Assembly: GCA_037043015.1 (NCBI GenBank)
Contig: CM073329.1
Coordinates: 4,108,648 to 4,172,647 of the forward strand
Source of the DNA: Bryum argenteum
Taxonomy: Eukaryota > Streptophyta > Bryopsida > Bryales > Bryaceae
DNA: 64,000 nucleotides
Reading direction: 5' to 3'
Below are positions 34,258-46,934 of the stretch, piece after piece. The position numbers and the translations under genes are program-made. The notes under the pieces are model-generated. The model saw only the letters and a list, made by a program, of their open reading frames with translations, searched no databases and was not told the origin of the DNA. How positions within the stretch are numbered: the stretch's first letter is position 1; every line of letters starts with the position of its first letter.

Positions 34258-34265
34258 CCACGTGG
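34258..34265. promoter_or_regulatory. G-box/ABRE-like palindrome CCACGTGG
   Basis: Position-matched to the G-box of copy 1 (about 209 bp before the ATG), which supports its being a real shared control site. Confidence 0.6.
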
Positions 34266-34269
34266 AACA

Positions 34270-36870
34270 AGTGCTTCTTTATGCATGTTGGTATGTTTAT
34301 TCAAGCTTTTTGCGTTTTTTTCAGATGTGTGAACATTGACATTGAACGTGGACTAGTTTTTAGAATTGAACAATGGAAGTTTGATTGTGATTGGCTGGAC
34401 AAACTCTTCCAAGATAGAAGGATATGCTTCTTTAGTGTTCCGAGAAGATACTGCAGCTGTGACTGCAGCTAAGATATTTTTGTAAATTTGCATGTTCTTG
34501 TATTTGGTGCATGTGAGTTTCGTTTAGGGGTTGTGATAATTTATACTTTGTGTGTATGTTAGGATGCTCCAAGTACCAACCAGGATTAAATACTGTAGTG
34601 TGCTCGATGACCATTCAATTTTCAGATTAGCAACTTCATTAGTTGGAGGGCAGCTAAGGGAATGAATTTTGGTACATGTGCATAATTTGTTGGAATTCGA
34701 ACCAATTGGATGATTTAGTTTTGAAGTAGTCTTGGATTAATTATAAATTTTGGAAGTGGAAGTTGTAGAGGTACCAAGAATCTGTAATGTACACATGGAG
34801 TACATTGAAATCAAATGCGGAAGCTAAAGTGTCTCAAATGTCCATCTTGCTTTGATGAGGCTACTATGTTTAACGTTGAATGGATGTCGAGCAGTCTACC
34901 TTATGGTATAATTATTTAAAAGTGTGTTTGGTTTTAGATACACGTAACTTGGCGTCCATTCCCAAAATACAAAACTAATTCAAGAGGAGTTTTTTATTAG
35001 GTCAAGCATGACTTACAAACTTGCCTAAAATGCCAGAAATGTTTCACTAAGTTCAACCATAAAGGAGATACATTTTAACTTTCAAGTGAAGAGGTACTCA
35101 CAGTGAACATTCCACGATCCTCCATTTAGAATGATGCAAGTTATTTATTCAGCGAGGACTACCTCCTCTAATGTCACTTCGCTGAAAGGGCTACATTTAC
35201 AATAGGTGAATATATCTTTCACGAAAGTAAAGATATAAGATCCAATCACAATGGCAATGAGTTTGTACTGTTTTTCAAGTGCCAAACTTTACAACATCAC
35301 TATCAGCACCAAGTCATGGAGATCACAACCAACGCTCACACGAATCGAACCCGGACCCGTTTAGATTGTAATACATATATATCCTTTCCAATCAACTCGG
35401 AACCACGACTTGGTGTCCAACCAAGCACAAAAACACCACTTATACTTCCATTGAACCAAGAATATACCACCACAAATAACCACAGGGGTACTAAAGTATC
35501 TATTTCCAAAAGGGGTGGAGAGTAGTCTTATAGCAATGACACTTTGCCCATTAGACATTGGCTAATTGTCTAAACGAAATGAATAGACACTCCATTCACG
35601 CCAACTTCTTAAGAAGGTCATGGTTTACATTATCTTTCAAGAGATTTAGTGCGTCAAGTCCAATTAGTGTAGGAAAGCGTTACTTGAATCTAGAGAGATT
35701 GAATGAAAGGGAAGTATTAAGTTATTCTGGGCCGGGTACGAAAGCATGAGTCGAGTAGTGGAGACCACAGTCTCATTCGTTGAGGAGTGAGTGGGGGGAG
35801 TGATGGAAGTGGTGGCCAGGGGGAGGAATGCTGAGGAAGCGCCACAGCACGCCTGCTCTTTTTCCACATGGCGCTGCCCCGGCGCTGTTGCATGGCCTGC
35901 ACTCCTGCCGCCACCGCAAAGCATTCCACATTCTTCTTTCACTCCACCGTTCGTTTCATTACAAGATCAGCATTCCACCAATCATTTTCCTTTCTCTTTT
36001 GCCACTTCTGGATTGGAGCACACCAATTCTGCAAACACTCCTGAGCAGTTTGCAATTTTTCAATTGTTTCTAAGTCTAAGGTAACCTGTTCAATTATTGC
36101 TCAACATGGGAAAGCTGTAGTGAAATTAGTCACGCGAGCAATTTCTGTGTATGGGCAAAGTAAGTGGATGATCTGATATACTAGAGTTGTAATTCTTGGG
36201 TTCTTTGTTATAAATTTGTGGTCAAGAGTTTGATTTGGTAGGTGTTTCAAAAATGGCACTTCAATGTTCATGGTGTCTGAGTATATTACACATTAGCCAT
36301 TGAAGTTATAATTCCGTACCTCTTGGGAAGTTTACCCTAGTCCGCCATTTTTGGTACTCCCCCACTTAGTCATAAGGGTACATAGATTGCAAGATGGAAA
36401 AGTATGTGTACTCATAAGGAATTCACAAATTTCATATAATTCACTTTAAACTGAAAATGCTACCAATAAACCAAAAGTCATCGGCTAGAAAGTTGTTCAC
36501 TTATACCTTCACAATACTTTTATACCAACAGTATTAACTAAGAATTTTCTTGGCTCAAGATAATAGTGTGAAAATCATGTCCAAAATTTTTTAGAAGAAA
36601 TATAGTCCAATCAAGCATTTCTTTTTCTTTATGTGCTACAAGTTTTATGAGGGTAAAAATTATGTAGAGATGTACCTAAGTTACTTAGAAACAAAGATCT
36701 GAAGAGCCTCACGCCTTAAGATTTATTCTCAAAATTGGTATTTGGGCTCTTGGACAGTACTCTTTCATATTACAACAATTAGAAAATAAACTTATTCTCT
36801 AACTTTGCACATTAAGATCTTACAAATGACCAAGAATTTGAATTTAAAGATTTGGAATTCACAAACAACT
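34270..36870. other. No supported gene
   Basis: Mostly AT-rich. A slightly GC-richer block at 35790-36080 is open in several frames on both strands, without domains. 36390-36600 is a diverged relative of part of the 971-bp TTAA element (shared GAAAATGCTACCAATA), lying just outside the intact copy. Confidence 0.4.
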
Positions 36871-36873
36871 TAA

Positions 36874-37845
36874 TCCCTAAACGCCCGAGCCTATTTTTAG
36901 CAAAAAAGCACATTTCCATAGAAATCATCATAGATGAAAATCAAGAGAAGCTATTAAGATCTCAACCGTACAAACTTGTAATAGACTTATCAAAGATCAT
37001 GTAAACCAAAATTTGAGTCATGAGGCCTTATAGATCGGGAGATCATAACATATTAATATAAATAACAAACTCCAAAATTTCATCATTTTCACTTTGAGGT
37101 AGAAATGCTACCAATATACCTATTGCAGTTAAAAAATCACCAACTAGAAAGATGTTCACCTTCATCTTAATAAGTCCTTTACCTAACAAAAATTCATCAA
37201 AAAAATTTCTTGGCTCAAATAAAAGCCATGCAATGGTAAAAACTACCCAACATTTTACAAAGGAAAAATAGTCCAAAACTAGACCCTTTACATTCAATTT
37301 CATGCCTTATCTTCAAAACATCTTCGATCTTGTTAAGGTTTCTACCACGTAGACAAGACTCTAATTGGAGGCCATCCCAAAAAATTAAGTTGAAATCCAA
37401 CGGTGGATGAGGGAGATATAGCTCCTCAAATATCATCCATTTTCTCACTTTTTCTGTTGACAAAACATCATTGCAAATCCAATAGCAAAATCATTTGGAT
37501 CAAAAAACTTCTCACTACAAAGTTGTTAAGAATCACCTTAAGATCATGACCATGAAAAAAAATCATGAAAAACTATTTTTAATTTCACATAATTGGCTTG
37601 CAATGGTAATACATGCCCCATGCCTGGAAACACAAAAACAAGAGTTGTTTTCACTAAAGTGCATTCCATTAATTCATAATTTATTGTATGGGCTTGAAAA
37701 TTTTACAACACAAACTAGACTTGATTTGGAACCTAATCCAAGTGATTTCATCCAAAAAAAGACCTCGGATGAAGAAGATATGGCTCTTCAAAGTTTCTGA
37801 TGTACATCCAAAATGTCGTTTTTCGACATCGTGGGCGTTTAAGGG
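36874..37845. mobile_element. 972-bp TTAA-flanked element, copy 2
   Basis: TTAA at 36870-36873 and 37846-37849 flanks ends TCCCTAAACGCCC and GGGCGTTTAAGGG. It is colinear with and highly similar to 5173-6143, in the same orientation, with only small differences visible along the length. It is noncoding: the short frames are not conserved as an enzyme. Confidence 0.8.
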
Positions 37846-37849
37846 TTAA

Positions 37850-40015
37850 TTATTGGATCCTTTAGTTACACACATGAAATTACATCAAAAATGAAAATGA
37901 AATGCATCAAAATAAGGCGGTTCGAGGGATTTTGGCGGTTTTGAAGCCATTCTCTTTCAATCACAGGTAAAGAACAAAAAGTTTGTATCTTCTTCTCACA
38001 TATTAACATGTTTGTGGGGGTGAGAATGCTTCTAAAATCATGCCTTCGCACTCTTACTGAATACACAATTTTCTGCCAAGACCACCTCTTTCAGAAGGTC
38101 CTATTGTGTTTGTCCTTTTGCCTTCATTTATATTTATAAAAACCCACCAAAACTTCAATTTTGTGTTGAATCTGATTGCGAGAAGTTAAGTAAGGCCATT
38201 TAAAATTATGTGCACGAAAGTGGAATATATTTTTATCGAAACATCTTTCATGAGGTATTTCAAGTATAAAGTCATACAAAAATAAAACCAAAACAACAAT
38301 AGAAATTGCAAGGTTTTCTTACAAATCTTATAAAAATCCTCTATTGACTTTCAGAATGTTCTTAATAGCTCCAATGTATCTTGTAGTGTCTCCTAATCTA
38401 TTGCTAACAAGTGTCTTAAATATATGAGGTCTTGACTTTGTATTGCAATTTGATTGACCAAATTAGTGGTGTTGTTGTAGTTTGATTGTTGATGCACAAT
38501 ACTCAATACACAAAATAGTGTTAAAGGTTTTTCTAGAATGAATAATTTATGTTGGCATAAATGCGCTTATCAATATGAGTCTTACTTCAACAACATCACA
38601 TTTAAGTATTATAATAGTTCATTTCCCTCAAATTTCTACTAGTGTAGAATTCAATATTGCTTGGCCAATGTGGGGAAGTGACAATTATCATCAATGTTTT
38701 TAATGTCATTAGAAAATTAGATTAAATAAGCACTCTTCATTATTTTTAAAAAGTGGATCTCGAAAAGGATTGACAATATTTCCACTAGTGACTAGTAGCC
38801 TCTTGCTTGGCAAGAGTTGATACTATGATTTTTTAAAGAATGTTTTTTGTCTTTAGTGATAAGTTCAAATTATCCTCTAGGCTTTGTACGTTTATTTTCA
38901 ATATGCGCATTACATTTTTAATTCTCATATCTACCTTTATTATGTATCTAATTTTAGTTCCAATTATTATTGACTCTTAAAGGTCAAAGCTCTTCTAAAT
39001 GTCAAAAAGGAGTTCATAAAAACAGTCGATGTTATAAGTGTTTGGTTTGCGCAATCCATACGAAGGTGTATGATCAAGGGACACAACACCCAATTTTATC
39101 ACAAGGATTCAGTGCAAAATCAACGGCTTCCATTAAATTATACCAATTCTTTAACATCTAAGGCCACCCAATGAGCATAAAGAACCCTGCGTTGCCTAAT
39201 GCTACGAAGAGCAAAACAATAATTATAGTTAGAGCCCACCCGATGTGATTCAACCAAAACGCAATGAGCATAATGAGAGGGAAACAAAAATACGGAAGTG
39301 GTCAAAAAGAGCCAATATTGAAAAAAAAGTTGATAGTGAGAATAATCAAAATAGTTAGTTTCTACACTATATTTGTGGACAACAAGATGCGCTTGCTTCT
39401 TGTGTGTTACACCCTTGAAAACCTAGATTTGTGATTTCTAAAGTGTATGTGTTATTAGAGTGTTAGTGGAAGCTAGGCTCAACAAGCGAGATCTATGTTG
39501 AAATTGTAAAATAGTGGTTCAAATTAAGAAATATAAATAGGCCAATTTGAAAGAATTGTGAAACAATTGTTGAATCTGAAACTTGTACTATATGGCATCA
39601 ATCGAGGCATAAAGCAGTGAACTGACTAAAAAAAAAAGCAAATTGACTGAAGTGAGGATGAAAATGTAGTGCTTCATAGTGCAATAATAATTTAGCAATA
39701 CTAGAGTGACAATTAAAATTCACAGTATATTGTTGAAGAAAAACGATCATGCTTTTTGGGCTTCTTCAACGTAGTCTTAAATATGTTATTGATATATCTC
39801 TTATTATTCATTAGGGCTCTACAAACCTATAATGAAGGTTGTTATTTTCCCTTCAACTTGGGTGTATGGACATGAACATGTACAAGTAAGGTACTAAATC
39901 CTACGAATCAAAATATGCACCCCTTATTGAGAATACCCCATGATGCCTACAACCAACTTTTGGTGGCATCCATCTTGTTTGGCTCTTCAACGACAACTGG
40001 GTCCTCGTTGCCGTA
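37850..40015. other. AT-rich stretch without a recognisable gene
   Basis: Scattered short frames only. No domain, no credible exon. Confidence 0.4.
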
Positions 40016-40018
40016 ACT

Positions 40019-40088
40019 GTCAACGATTGATGTGACTTCCGTCAACGATTGATGTGACTTCGGTCAACGATTGAAATGACTTCCGTCA
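40019..40088. repeat. Tandem repeat, 23-bp unit, three copies
   Basis: The unit is GTCAACGATTGATGTGACTT plus CC, varying slightly in the third copy (GAAATG for GATGTG). It lies about 640 bp before the start of the next gene. Confidence 0.9.
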
Positions 40089-40727
40089 AGTCGACGAGAA
40101 GAAGTCGACGTTAGTTGGGGAGGTGGCTTCTTGACGAAGGCTCTCCGGCACAACATGGCGGGTCTTTCGACATTCGAATGCTTTCTTCCGTTTCAAACCA
40201 GCTTGCCGAACTGCGTGAGGGTTTATCGATGCATGAAACGCCGAAGCATTTCTGTGGCGTACGCCAATTTTTGGAAGCTTGAGCTATCACATGCGATTCG
40301 CCGTTTCTATTGAGGTACAATGTGTGCAAGAGGCTGAAATTTCTCCTTTCCTTTCCATCACTGCAATTCGCCTTGCCACAAGTCTCTCCTTCAAATCCTA
40401 GCTCCTCTTTTGAGCACTTCCATTCATGTTACTCGCGGTAATGCCTTTGCTGCCATTTCCGCCGAGGATTGCTGTGAGTAATCGCGGATTACGATTTCTG
40501 CCGCCCTAGCTCCTCTTTCTGCTCTATTTTCAAACCTCGGACGCATTCAGCCAATTCTTAGGTTTCAGCATGATATTGAGTATTTTTCTGATAATTTGTT
40601 TATCTGATGTAGGATTGCAACTATATCAAGAAAATAATTTCTGAAATGGATTAGCTTTTTCGCGGAGTAATGATGGTAGCCTCGGGGCAATCTGGAGTAC
40701 GTATGTTGTACAAATTTATGTAGCATT

Positions 40728-43289
40728 ATGACGGCAGCCGAGGCGTTGGGCTGCCAAGCGTGCGGATTACCAATCACACTTTGCCTAATATGTTCTTGTC
40801 CAATACCTATATCTGGAGCTGATGACACTTCATTTAAGAGCTGTCGGGACTGTGGAGTTCTCAATCCATTAGGTACTTGCCCTTTCACATTGGCTTTGGT
40901 AATTTGCACTGTGTTTTATGCTTTATGAAGTGTTCTGATGAGAGCAATGCTGTCACACCTGACTTATGTTCACAATTTTGAAGGTGACAGGTACCGCGAA
41001 GTTCTGGACATTCCTCCAATTTCAGCACTTCCATCAGCTATGGTGCGGCGAGCTCAGATTGCTCGTGCTGGGAGAAGACCTTACGTTCTAGCTAAGCATG
41101 CTCATTTCATGCACTTGAGTTCAATCAGTAAATCAAAGGGAGGGGATGAAAATGGAGACTCAGATTCATACGCAATCCCCATGCGCGAAATTTCTGCACG
41201 ACTATCTTCGAAAGGGACTCCAGTTCCGGGAGTAATTGTATCTGCTGAAGAAGGTCTCCCTTTGACATTCTTACCTTATATGCAGGACACGGTAAGGTCT
41301 ACTTTTTGAGATTACTTGCAAATGTTGTGGTTCAGTCATCGATTGGGCAAATCTGCAATATATCATATTTGCCACGCTACACATGAGAATTTTATTGCGA
41401 GGTGAAGCACGCGTTCACTTTGTCTTTTTGCAGAAGGGAGCGAAAGTACATCAGGAAGCAGTATGTGCGGGAATAAAGGCTGTTGAAGCGAAGCGCTTCT
41501 ACCCATTTTCGGATTCTGAGTCGCCGGTGAAACGCATGTCTGTCATAATCCCTTGCTACTCTTGACCGGGTCAGTAAGTTGGGTTCTGTTCATTTTGCAC
41601 CTACTACAACACATATGGATACATAGAGAACCTAATATATAAACTGAATTGGCATAATAAATGTTATTCTTGTAGGTGGAGGTAGTTTATCTGAGAGGTC
41701 AGCACGTAGTCCTGTGCTGTGGAGATCACATTTGGATCATGTCATTGTTTGTACCATGTACATTCGTCAAATTTGGTCGGTTTTTTCGTGGTCGGAATCT
41801 TGGTGGTTCCCGTACAATTTCTTCACTGACATCGTGATCACTGCAAACCAGGCGGCTCTCCCCGACGGAAGAAGTAACAGACCAGGTTGAGAAACATTCG
41901 AATGGAAGTATCTATTCAACTCCTCACCAAGCTCGAGTAGCTCCAAGCCATGCAGGCTCTGCACCGACCACCTCCAGTGAAGCTCTCATGAACGGTTCTA
42001 CAAAGTTAGGAAAATCATTAGAAAAGTTGGCGGCCGGTTCGGGGATTAATACTGATCTTATCACTCCTGTTAACACAAATTCCACAAGGCCAACCACAGC
42101 TGAGGCTGATGATGAGGAAATAAGGTCTACTCCTGAAGCTGCATCCTCCATTCCAGTGGAGGCCTCACACAATGTCGGGCATAAAGCTAACCATCATTCT
42201 TCTAGCCCAATCGAGCTTCCTGGGTCTGCAATTCACGGGCTAGGTGACGAGGTTGCGAAATCTACCTCACTTGGAAGAGTACCTTCGAATGTGGAGGATG
42301 CACAAGGCCTCACTGCAGGCATTGCAAACGCAAATGGATCGGTAGAACATCGTCAAGCGAACTCGGAGCACGTACAATTGATTTTTGAGACACCCATCAA
42401 AGTGCCAAGTACCGATGCGCTGAACGGTGATGCCAATTGCGGCCTCAACCCCTTAGAACGTGATATTCCTGTAACTGGAACAGAGGAAGTTCCAGTTCAT
42501 CTTCATGGTAGAGTCTGCTCGGAGTGTGGTGAAGCGAGTGAAGGATCTGGAAGGCCTTCTCGGAACGTAGATGAAGCAGGGTTCATGCGGTGCTGCACTC
42601 AAATTCTGGAGTTGTATTGCCCGCACACTCTAAAAGCTGATATGCGTACTACAAATTCATATCCGTTGTGCTGCCCTCTTCCTAGATACCCGTTGCCTGC
42701 AGGCTCCACATCCTCGAGCAGGGTGTGCCGGTCTTACGTGACTCAGTTCACTGTAGATACTTTGAGGGCAGCCCATACCACGCTTACATCAACTACACAA
42801 GAGTCAACATCTGAGGAAGTGGCGTCCGTTGAGCGAGCACTTTCAATGGCGGAGCAGTTCCTTAAGTCAAAAAGTAGAATGAAGCATAATCAAGGTCTGA
42901 TACAGGAAGTTGAGGCTGCCAGCGTTCAGGCATCTCGAGACTTCAAGGCATATGGGGATCTCGGAGAGTCTTGTGCCCTTGCGAGTCGATTGATTCCTCG
43001 ACTTCTCACGGAAGAGAAGCAACATATGGAGGAAAAGGCGAAGAACGACGTTCAGATGATGGGTACCTTTTTGCAAGACATCAACAAGTTGTTGACAAGC
43101 TGCTTTCAGTACGTGGGGAAGGTCGTGGAGGCGTCCTTGCTTCCAGTAGATGACAACCATGCAACTTCGAATGCACTTTTTGCCTTGGATCTGGACAACA
43201 AACCTGATTTGGAGGCAGTCCGAATCGCCGTTCCTTTGTGGCTTCGAATGTACCATGATGTGGCCCATTCTTTAGGGCTTCTGAAGTGA
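40728..43289 (+). CDS. Unidentified multi-exon gene with Cys-rich N-terminus
   Basis: Exon 40728-40872 begins ATG and encodes three Cys clusters (CQAC, CLICSC, CRDC) that look like a metal-binding module. It splices in phase 1 (GTACTT) to exon 40984-41291 (DRYREVLDIPPISALPSAMV ... LPLTFLPYMQDT), which ends phase 0 at GTAAGG. Exon 41434-about 41540 follows (KGAKVHQEAVCAGIKAVEAK). A long open exon runs from about 41850 to 43289: first Ser/Thr/Ala-rich and probably disordered, then a Cys-containing part (CSECGEASEG, RCCTQILELYCP) and a helical C-terminus (SVERALSMAEQFLKSKSRMK ... WLRMYHDVAHSLGLLK, TGA). The exons between 41540 and 41900 were not resolved; stops there would need one or two more introns. 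The family was not recognised. Nuclear or metal-binding roles would be guesswork. Confidence 0.55.
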
Positions 43290-43739
43290 CCTTCACTGTA
43301 AGTTCCTTTTTAAGGTTATATTTGTTTATCCATCTCACGTTCTTTAGAAATGCATTTCAGTATTGCAATTGAAATCCCTTTTCGGGGAGTTAATGAAAGT
43401 ACACATACAACTGGGCAGCAGAGTGCTCTCGATGATCAGAGTGCATTTTAGTAGTGCAAGTCCCTGTTGTATTTGCGCTCGTCAATAGAAGTGGAAAGCT
43501 ACTCTTCTACTCCTTTCATGCAACATGCCAAAACAAGCTCCCAAGTACTCGCAATATGCACATGGATATGGCTTGCACGTTCTTATGCACATGTCTCGGG
43601 GCCGTCTTTGGTTGAATACTTTACATTTACCGAAACATTTACAGCTTTATAAGTTGACTTTTTATCCAATCAGGGTTATTGCATTGCTGAAGAAGAACAT
43701 CTCTTGTTCTGCATGCTTTTAAGAATATTTCTGTTTCAG

Positions 43740-43831
43740 AAGGGCCTCCCGACCTCTCGATTCGGAATGAATTGGTGGTAGAAGCTGCTCGATTAGCGGA
43801 TGCAGCCGCTTCCGAGTTCGCTGGATTCTAA
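43740..43831 (+). CDS. Possible last exon of the preceding gene
   Basis: A strong acceptor (CTGTTTCAG) is followed by a frame of about 30 codons (GPPDLSIRNELVVEAARLAD, then AAASEFAGF) ending in TAA. The composition is clearly protein-like. If used, an alternative donor before the TGA at 43287 would be needed; none was found with confidence. Confidence 0.35.
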
Positions 43832-43849
43832 AGTCACGTCTCATCATGG

Positions 43850-46410
43850 CTCGTTAGCATGGAGATCTCCGCTTTGTACATTCGAATCTTTTCGTTATTA
43901 TGCCATCATTCTGTGAATCTTGTGAAGGAGTCGCTTTTTAAGCTGTTCAGATGGGGTCTCCTGTTAACATTCTGTATCTTGCAATATTGGAAGCTCTTTC
44001 CCTGTACATTGGAGCTCTGTATCTTGCAACATTGGAAGTCCTTTTCGGTTAAAGTGGAGCCGTACATCTTGCAACATGAAGTCCTTCGTTACGGTTAGGA
44101 ATGTGAAATTCTAGGGGAGTTATGATTGTAAGTGCTTACAAGTATTGTATGAATAGGGAAGTTTTGTCTTTTCTATTTGGCAATCTCTGAAAAACAAGAA
44201 GCTACTCATTCCACCACTCCAAGTATAGTGAATTCCTAAAATGTACTAAAGTAGATGTTCATACCTTTTAGCTTGTTGTTTGATTTATTTTCTTGTCATC
44301 AATGTGTTGAGTCATCAAGGGAGCAAATAGGGTAGTTTGAAGGTTAGTATGTAAGCCCTTTTACAAACAAAATTTGATCCGTATATTAAACACATGTGTC
44401 AACTTGCAGTAGTATGTTTGAGTTGCATGTAGTGAGAAATTAGGATTTAAAATTTAATTGAGAAAGATTAACATATTTGATATCTTTACATTGCCTAAAT
44501 ATAGAAGGGATTTGAAGAAAAAATTGATAAGTTCATCTGAATCTCTAAAAAATCCAAGTGTTTTTTGGACCTTCAAAATCAAAAGCTTGCAACTTTCTAC
44601 CACATTGTTGAATTGAGGTACGAGCAATTTTTTTGTCTTTTGTTTGTACTTTCAACTATAGGATTTTGAACCTAGCTACTATCAAAAACCTTGTAAAATC
44701 TACGCTATTGGATTTGCACCATATGTGAGATTGTAAGTTAATGCAAATTGTTTTTTGGGCACTCTTTGGAAGAAATAACAATACTCATTAATTGTTTAAT
44801 ATCCCTCTCAATTACTCTCGCTAATTCTAAATCAACCAAATAATTTTGACTTATTATTTTGATAATTCGGTCAATTTGATACTTAGTTAACTTATTAACT
44901 ATAATATTATTAGCCTTCTATGTGCGAAGGGGGAATTAAATATTGCTACCCTAAATATTTTTCTCCTATTCTTTCAATGTAGATAATCAAGATGAGGACC
45001 AGTTTGTCTGGGGGGCCGTGCCACAAGGAATTAAATACTTGGAAATTGGTAATTCCTACAAATATCTCCATCTTGAACCTTGTCCATGTTCATGTCCTGA
45101 CCCTTTTTCGTGTCCCTCTCTCAAGCCTTGTTACTCTCGCCTCCTAAAGTCCAATACCCTCCCAAACTCTTACCCCCTCCCAAAGCCTCACTCCATTCCA
45201 TACCTTATCTTTGTTCTTGTGCCTATCCAATCCAAGGTAATTAAGATAAAAAGGCAAAAATGCTTTAATTTATGCTTTTATACTTTTATACTTTTCTACT
45301 TCTCTAACATTTAAAAATTAGGTCATTTTGGTAATTTCCAAAATTTTGGGACCATAAATACTTTGAAATTTCATAACTTGCAATCTCCATGTCAAATTCG
45401 TGATCCGATTGTTCATAGCACTCTTATAAAAATTTGCGCTTCCAACAACACCTGCGACACCCCAATCGACTACCGGTATTGGTCTCCACGACCTTGTACA
45501 ACAACACTTGCAACTCCCCATACAATGAAACAAGCACATGTTTATCCCTAAAGGCCTAAGCAACCTAAAGGGGACTTTTGTTGTTTTAAACAACCTAGAC
45601 GAAAGGGTTAAAATAAATGTTTTAATCTAAGTTTCTTACTAGAAGTTTACTATACTACAAGGTGTGTGTGTGGGAATTTGCAAATCAAATTCTAAACTAT
45701 GAATTTTTAATGCAGATTTTAGTTTTCAAGCCCAAATAGGGCAACAATTTTATTTTATTTTTTAGTGTTTTTTGTTTATATTTTAAATTATTCTGGAAAT
45801 ATATTTATGATGATACTACTACTGAAATTTTCAAAATTACATAGTTCAGGCTCTTACTAGTTTCACAAGGCAACCTTCAAAATTTACGAGAGCAAGCTTT
45901 AAAGTTTGTAAAAAAAACTTGATACATTAACTTTGTATGTTACGATCTCACAAATGGTAAAGGTCCAACGGTTGTAATTTGACATGGGTGTTAGTGCATG
46001 TAATCAATTTGAAGAGTTTATGGATGGAGATATGCAAAAAGTAAAAAGTATTGAATCATATTCCAACTTGCACAAAGTCGTCAAAAATTGCAGTTTTTAG
46101 TTTTGAAGGCTCAAAAACATGCTAAGGTCTTTAGGGACTAAGTTCGTAGAGGGGTCACTAACTTTGCTCAAAAGTGGAAGGGGCAAAAATTCTCAACCAT
46201 GAAATTCATAAATTTTAAGTCGTAATTTCCCATGCATGCTATAAAAAGTATCCAAAGTCAATAGTATTCAATTATATCATAATTACTAGCTTTATCTAAT
46301 TGTTATTGTTATTGAACCAATTAATGTATTAATCAGTTGAGAGGAATGCAATCATAAACGAGAATACCATAGCTACTTGACAAGGGAGTTTCTTGTGTTT
46401 TTTTGTACTT
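43850..46410. other. AT-rich, no gene seen
   Basis: 45640-46000 resembles, at low similarity, the repeat at 5020-5150 (shared TTTTCAAGCCCAA and TATACTACAAGGTG), so old copies of that repeat are present. Confidence 0.4.
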
Positions 46411-46418
46411 TTACTAAG

Positions 46419-46927
46419 AGTCCCCTTACACTATGGACCAAGAGCCGTGGCCGAGAAAATTAAAATCATTTTCATGGTCATGGCTCTTGGCCAAGAGCCA
46501 TGATCATGATAAATCAAAAATGAATTTTTGAATGGCTTGGTCACTCTTGTAATGTAAGGTGGATTCGGACCGGGACAAGTTTAAGCTCAATCCTCTAATA
46601 TAAATCCTCATCATTCTTCCTTTTACCCTCCCCTAGTATCCTCCTCTCTTTTTAAATAACTGTACATACAATAGCTAATCAATGATTTTAAAGCCACATG
46701 GTCTCCTTGATTATAGTTGAGTCACTTCAACTCAACTATAATCAAGGAAACCATGATAACAATATCAACTATGGAAAATTACCAAACTTTGGGGACCTCA
46801 AAGTTAGTGATCATTCTCCTTTATTCAAGGTAGCTCAAAGCCAAATGTAACCAGGAGCACTTTACTCTCCAATCACAAGTTTTAGAAGGCCGTGGTCAAA
46901 CTTCATGGTCCATAGTGTAAAGCGACC
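46419..46927. mobile_element. 509-bp element with inverted ends and two internal palindromes
   Basis: The left end AGTCCCCTTACACTATGGAC and the right end's complement GGTCGCTTTACACTATGGAC match at most positions. CTAAG is on both sides (46414-46418, 46928-46932). Inside are a perfect 26-bp palindrome (46478-46503, centre CTTGGCCAAG) and a hairpin with a stem of about 22 bp (46699-46755, arm TTGATTATAGTTGAGT, loop CACTTCA). It is noncoding. Confidence 0.55.
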
Positions 46928-46934
46928 CTAAGCA

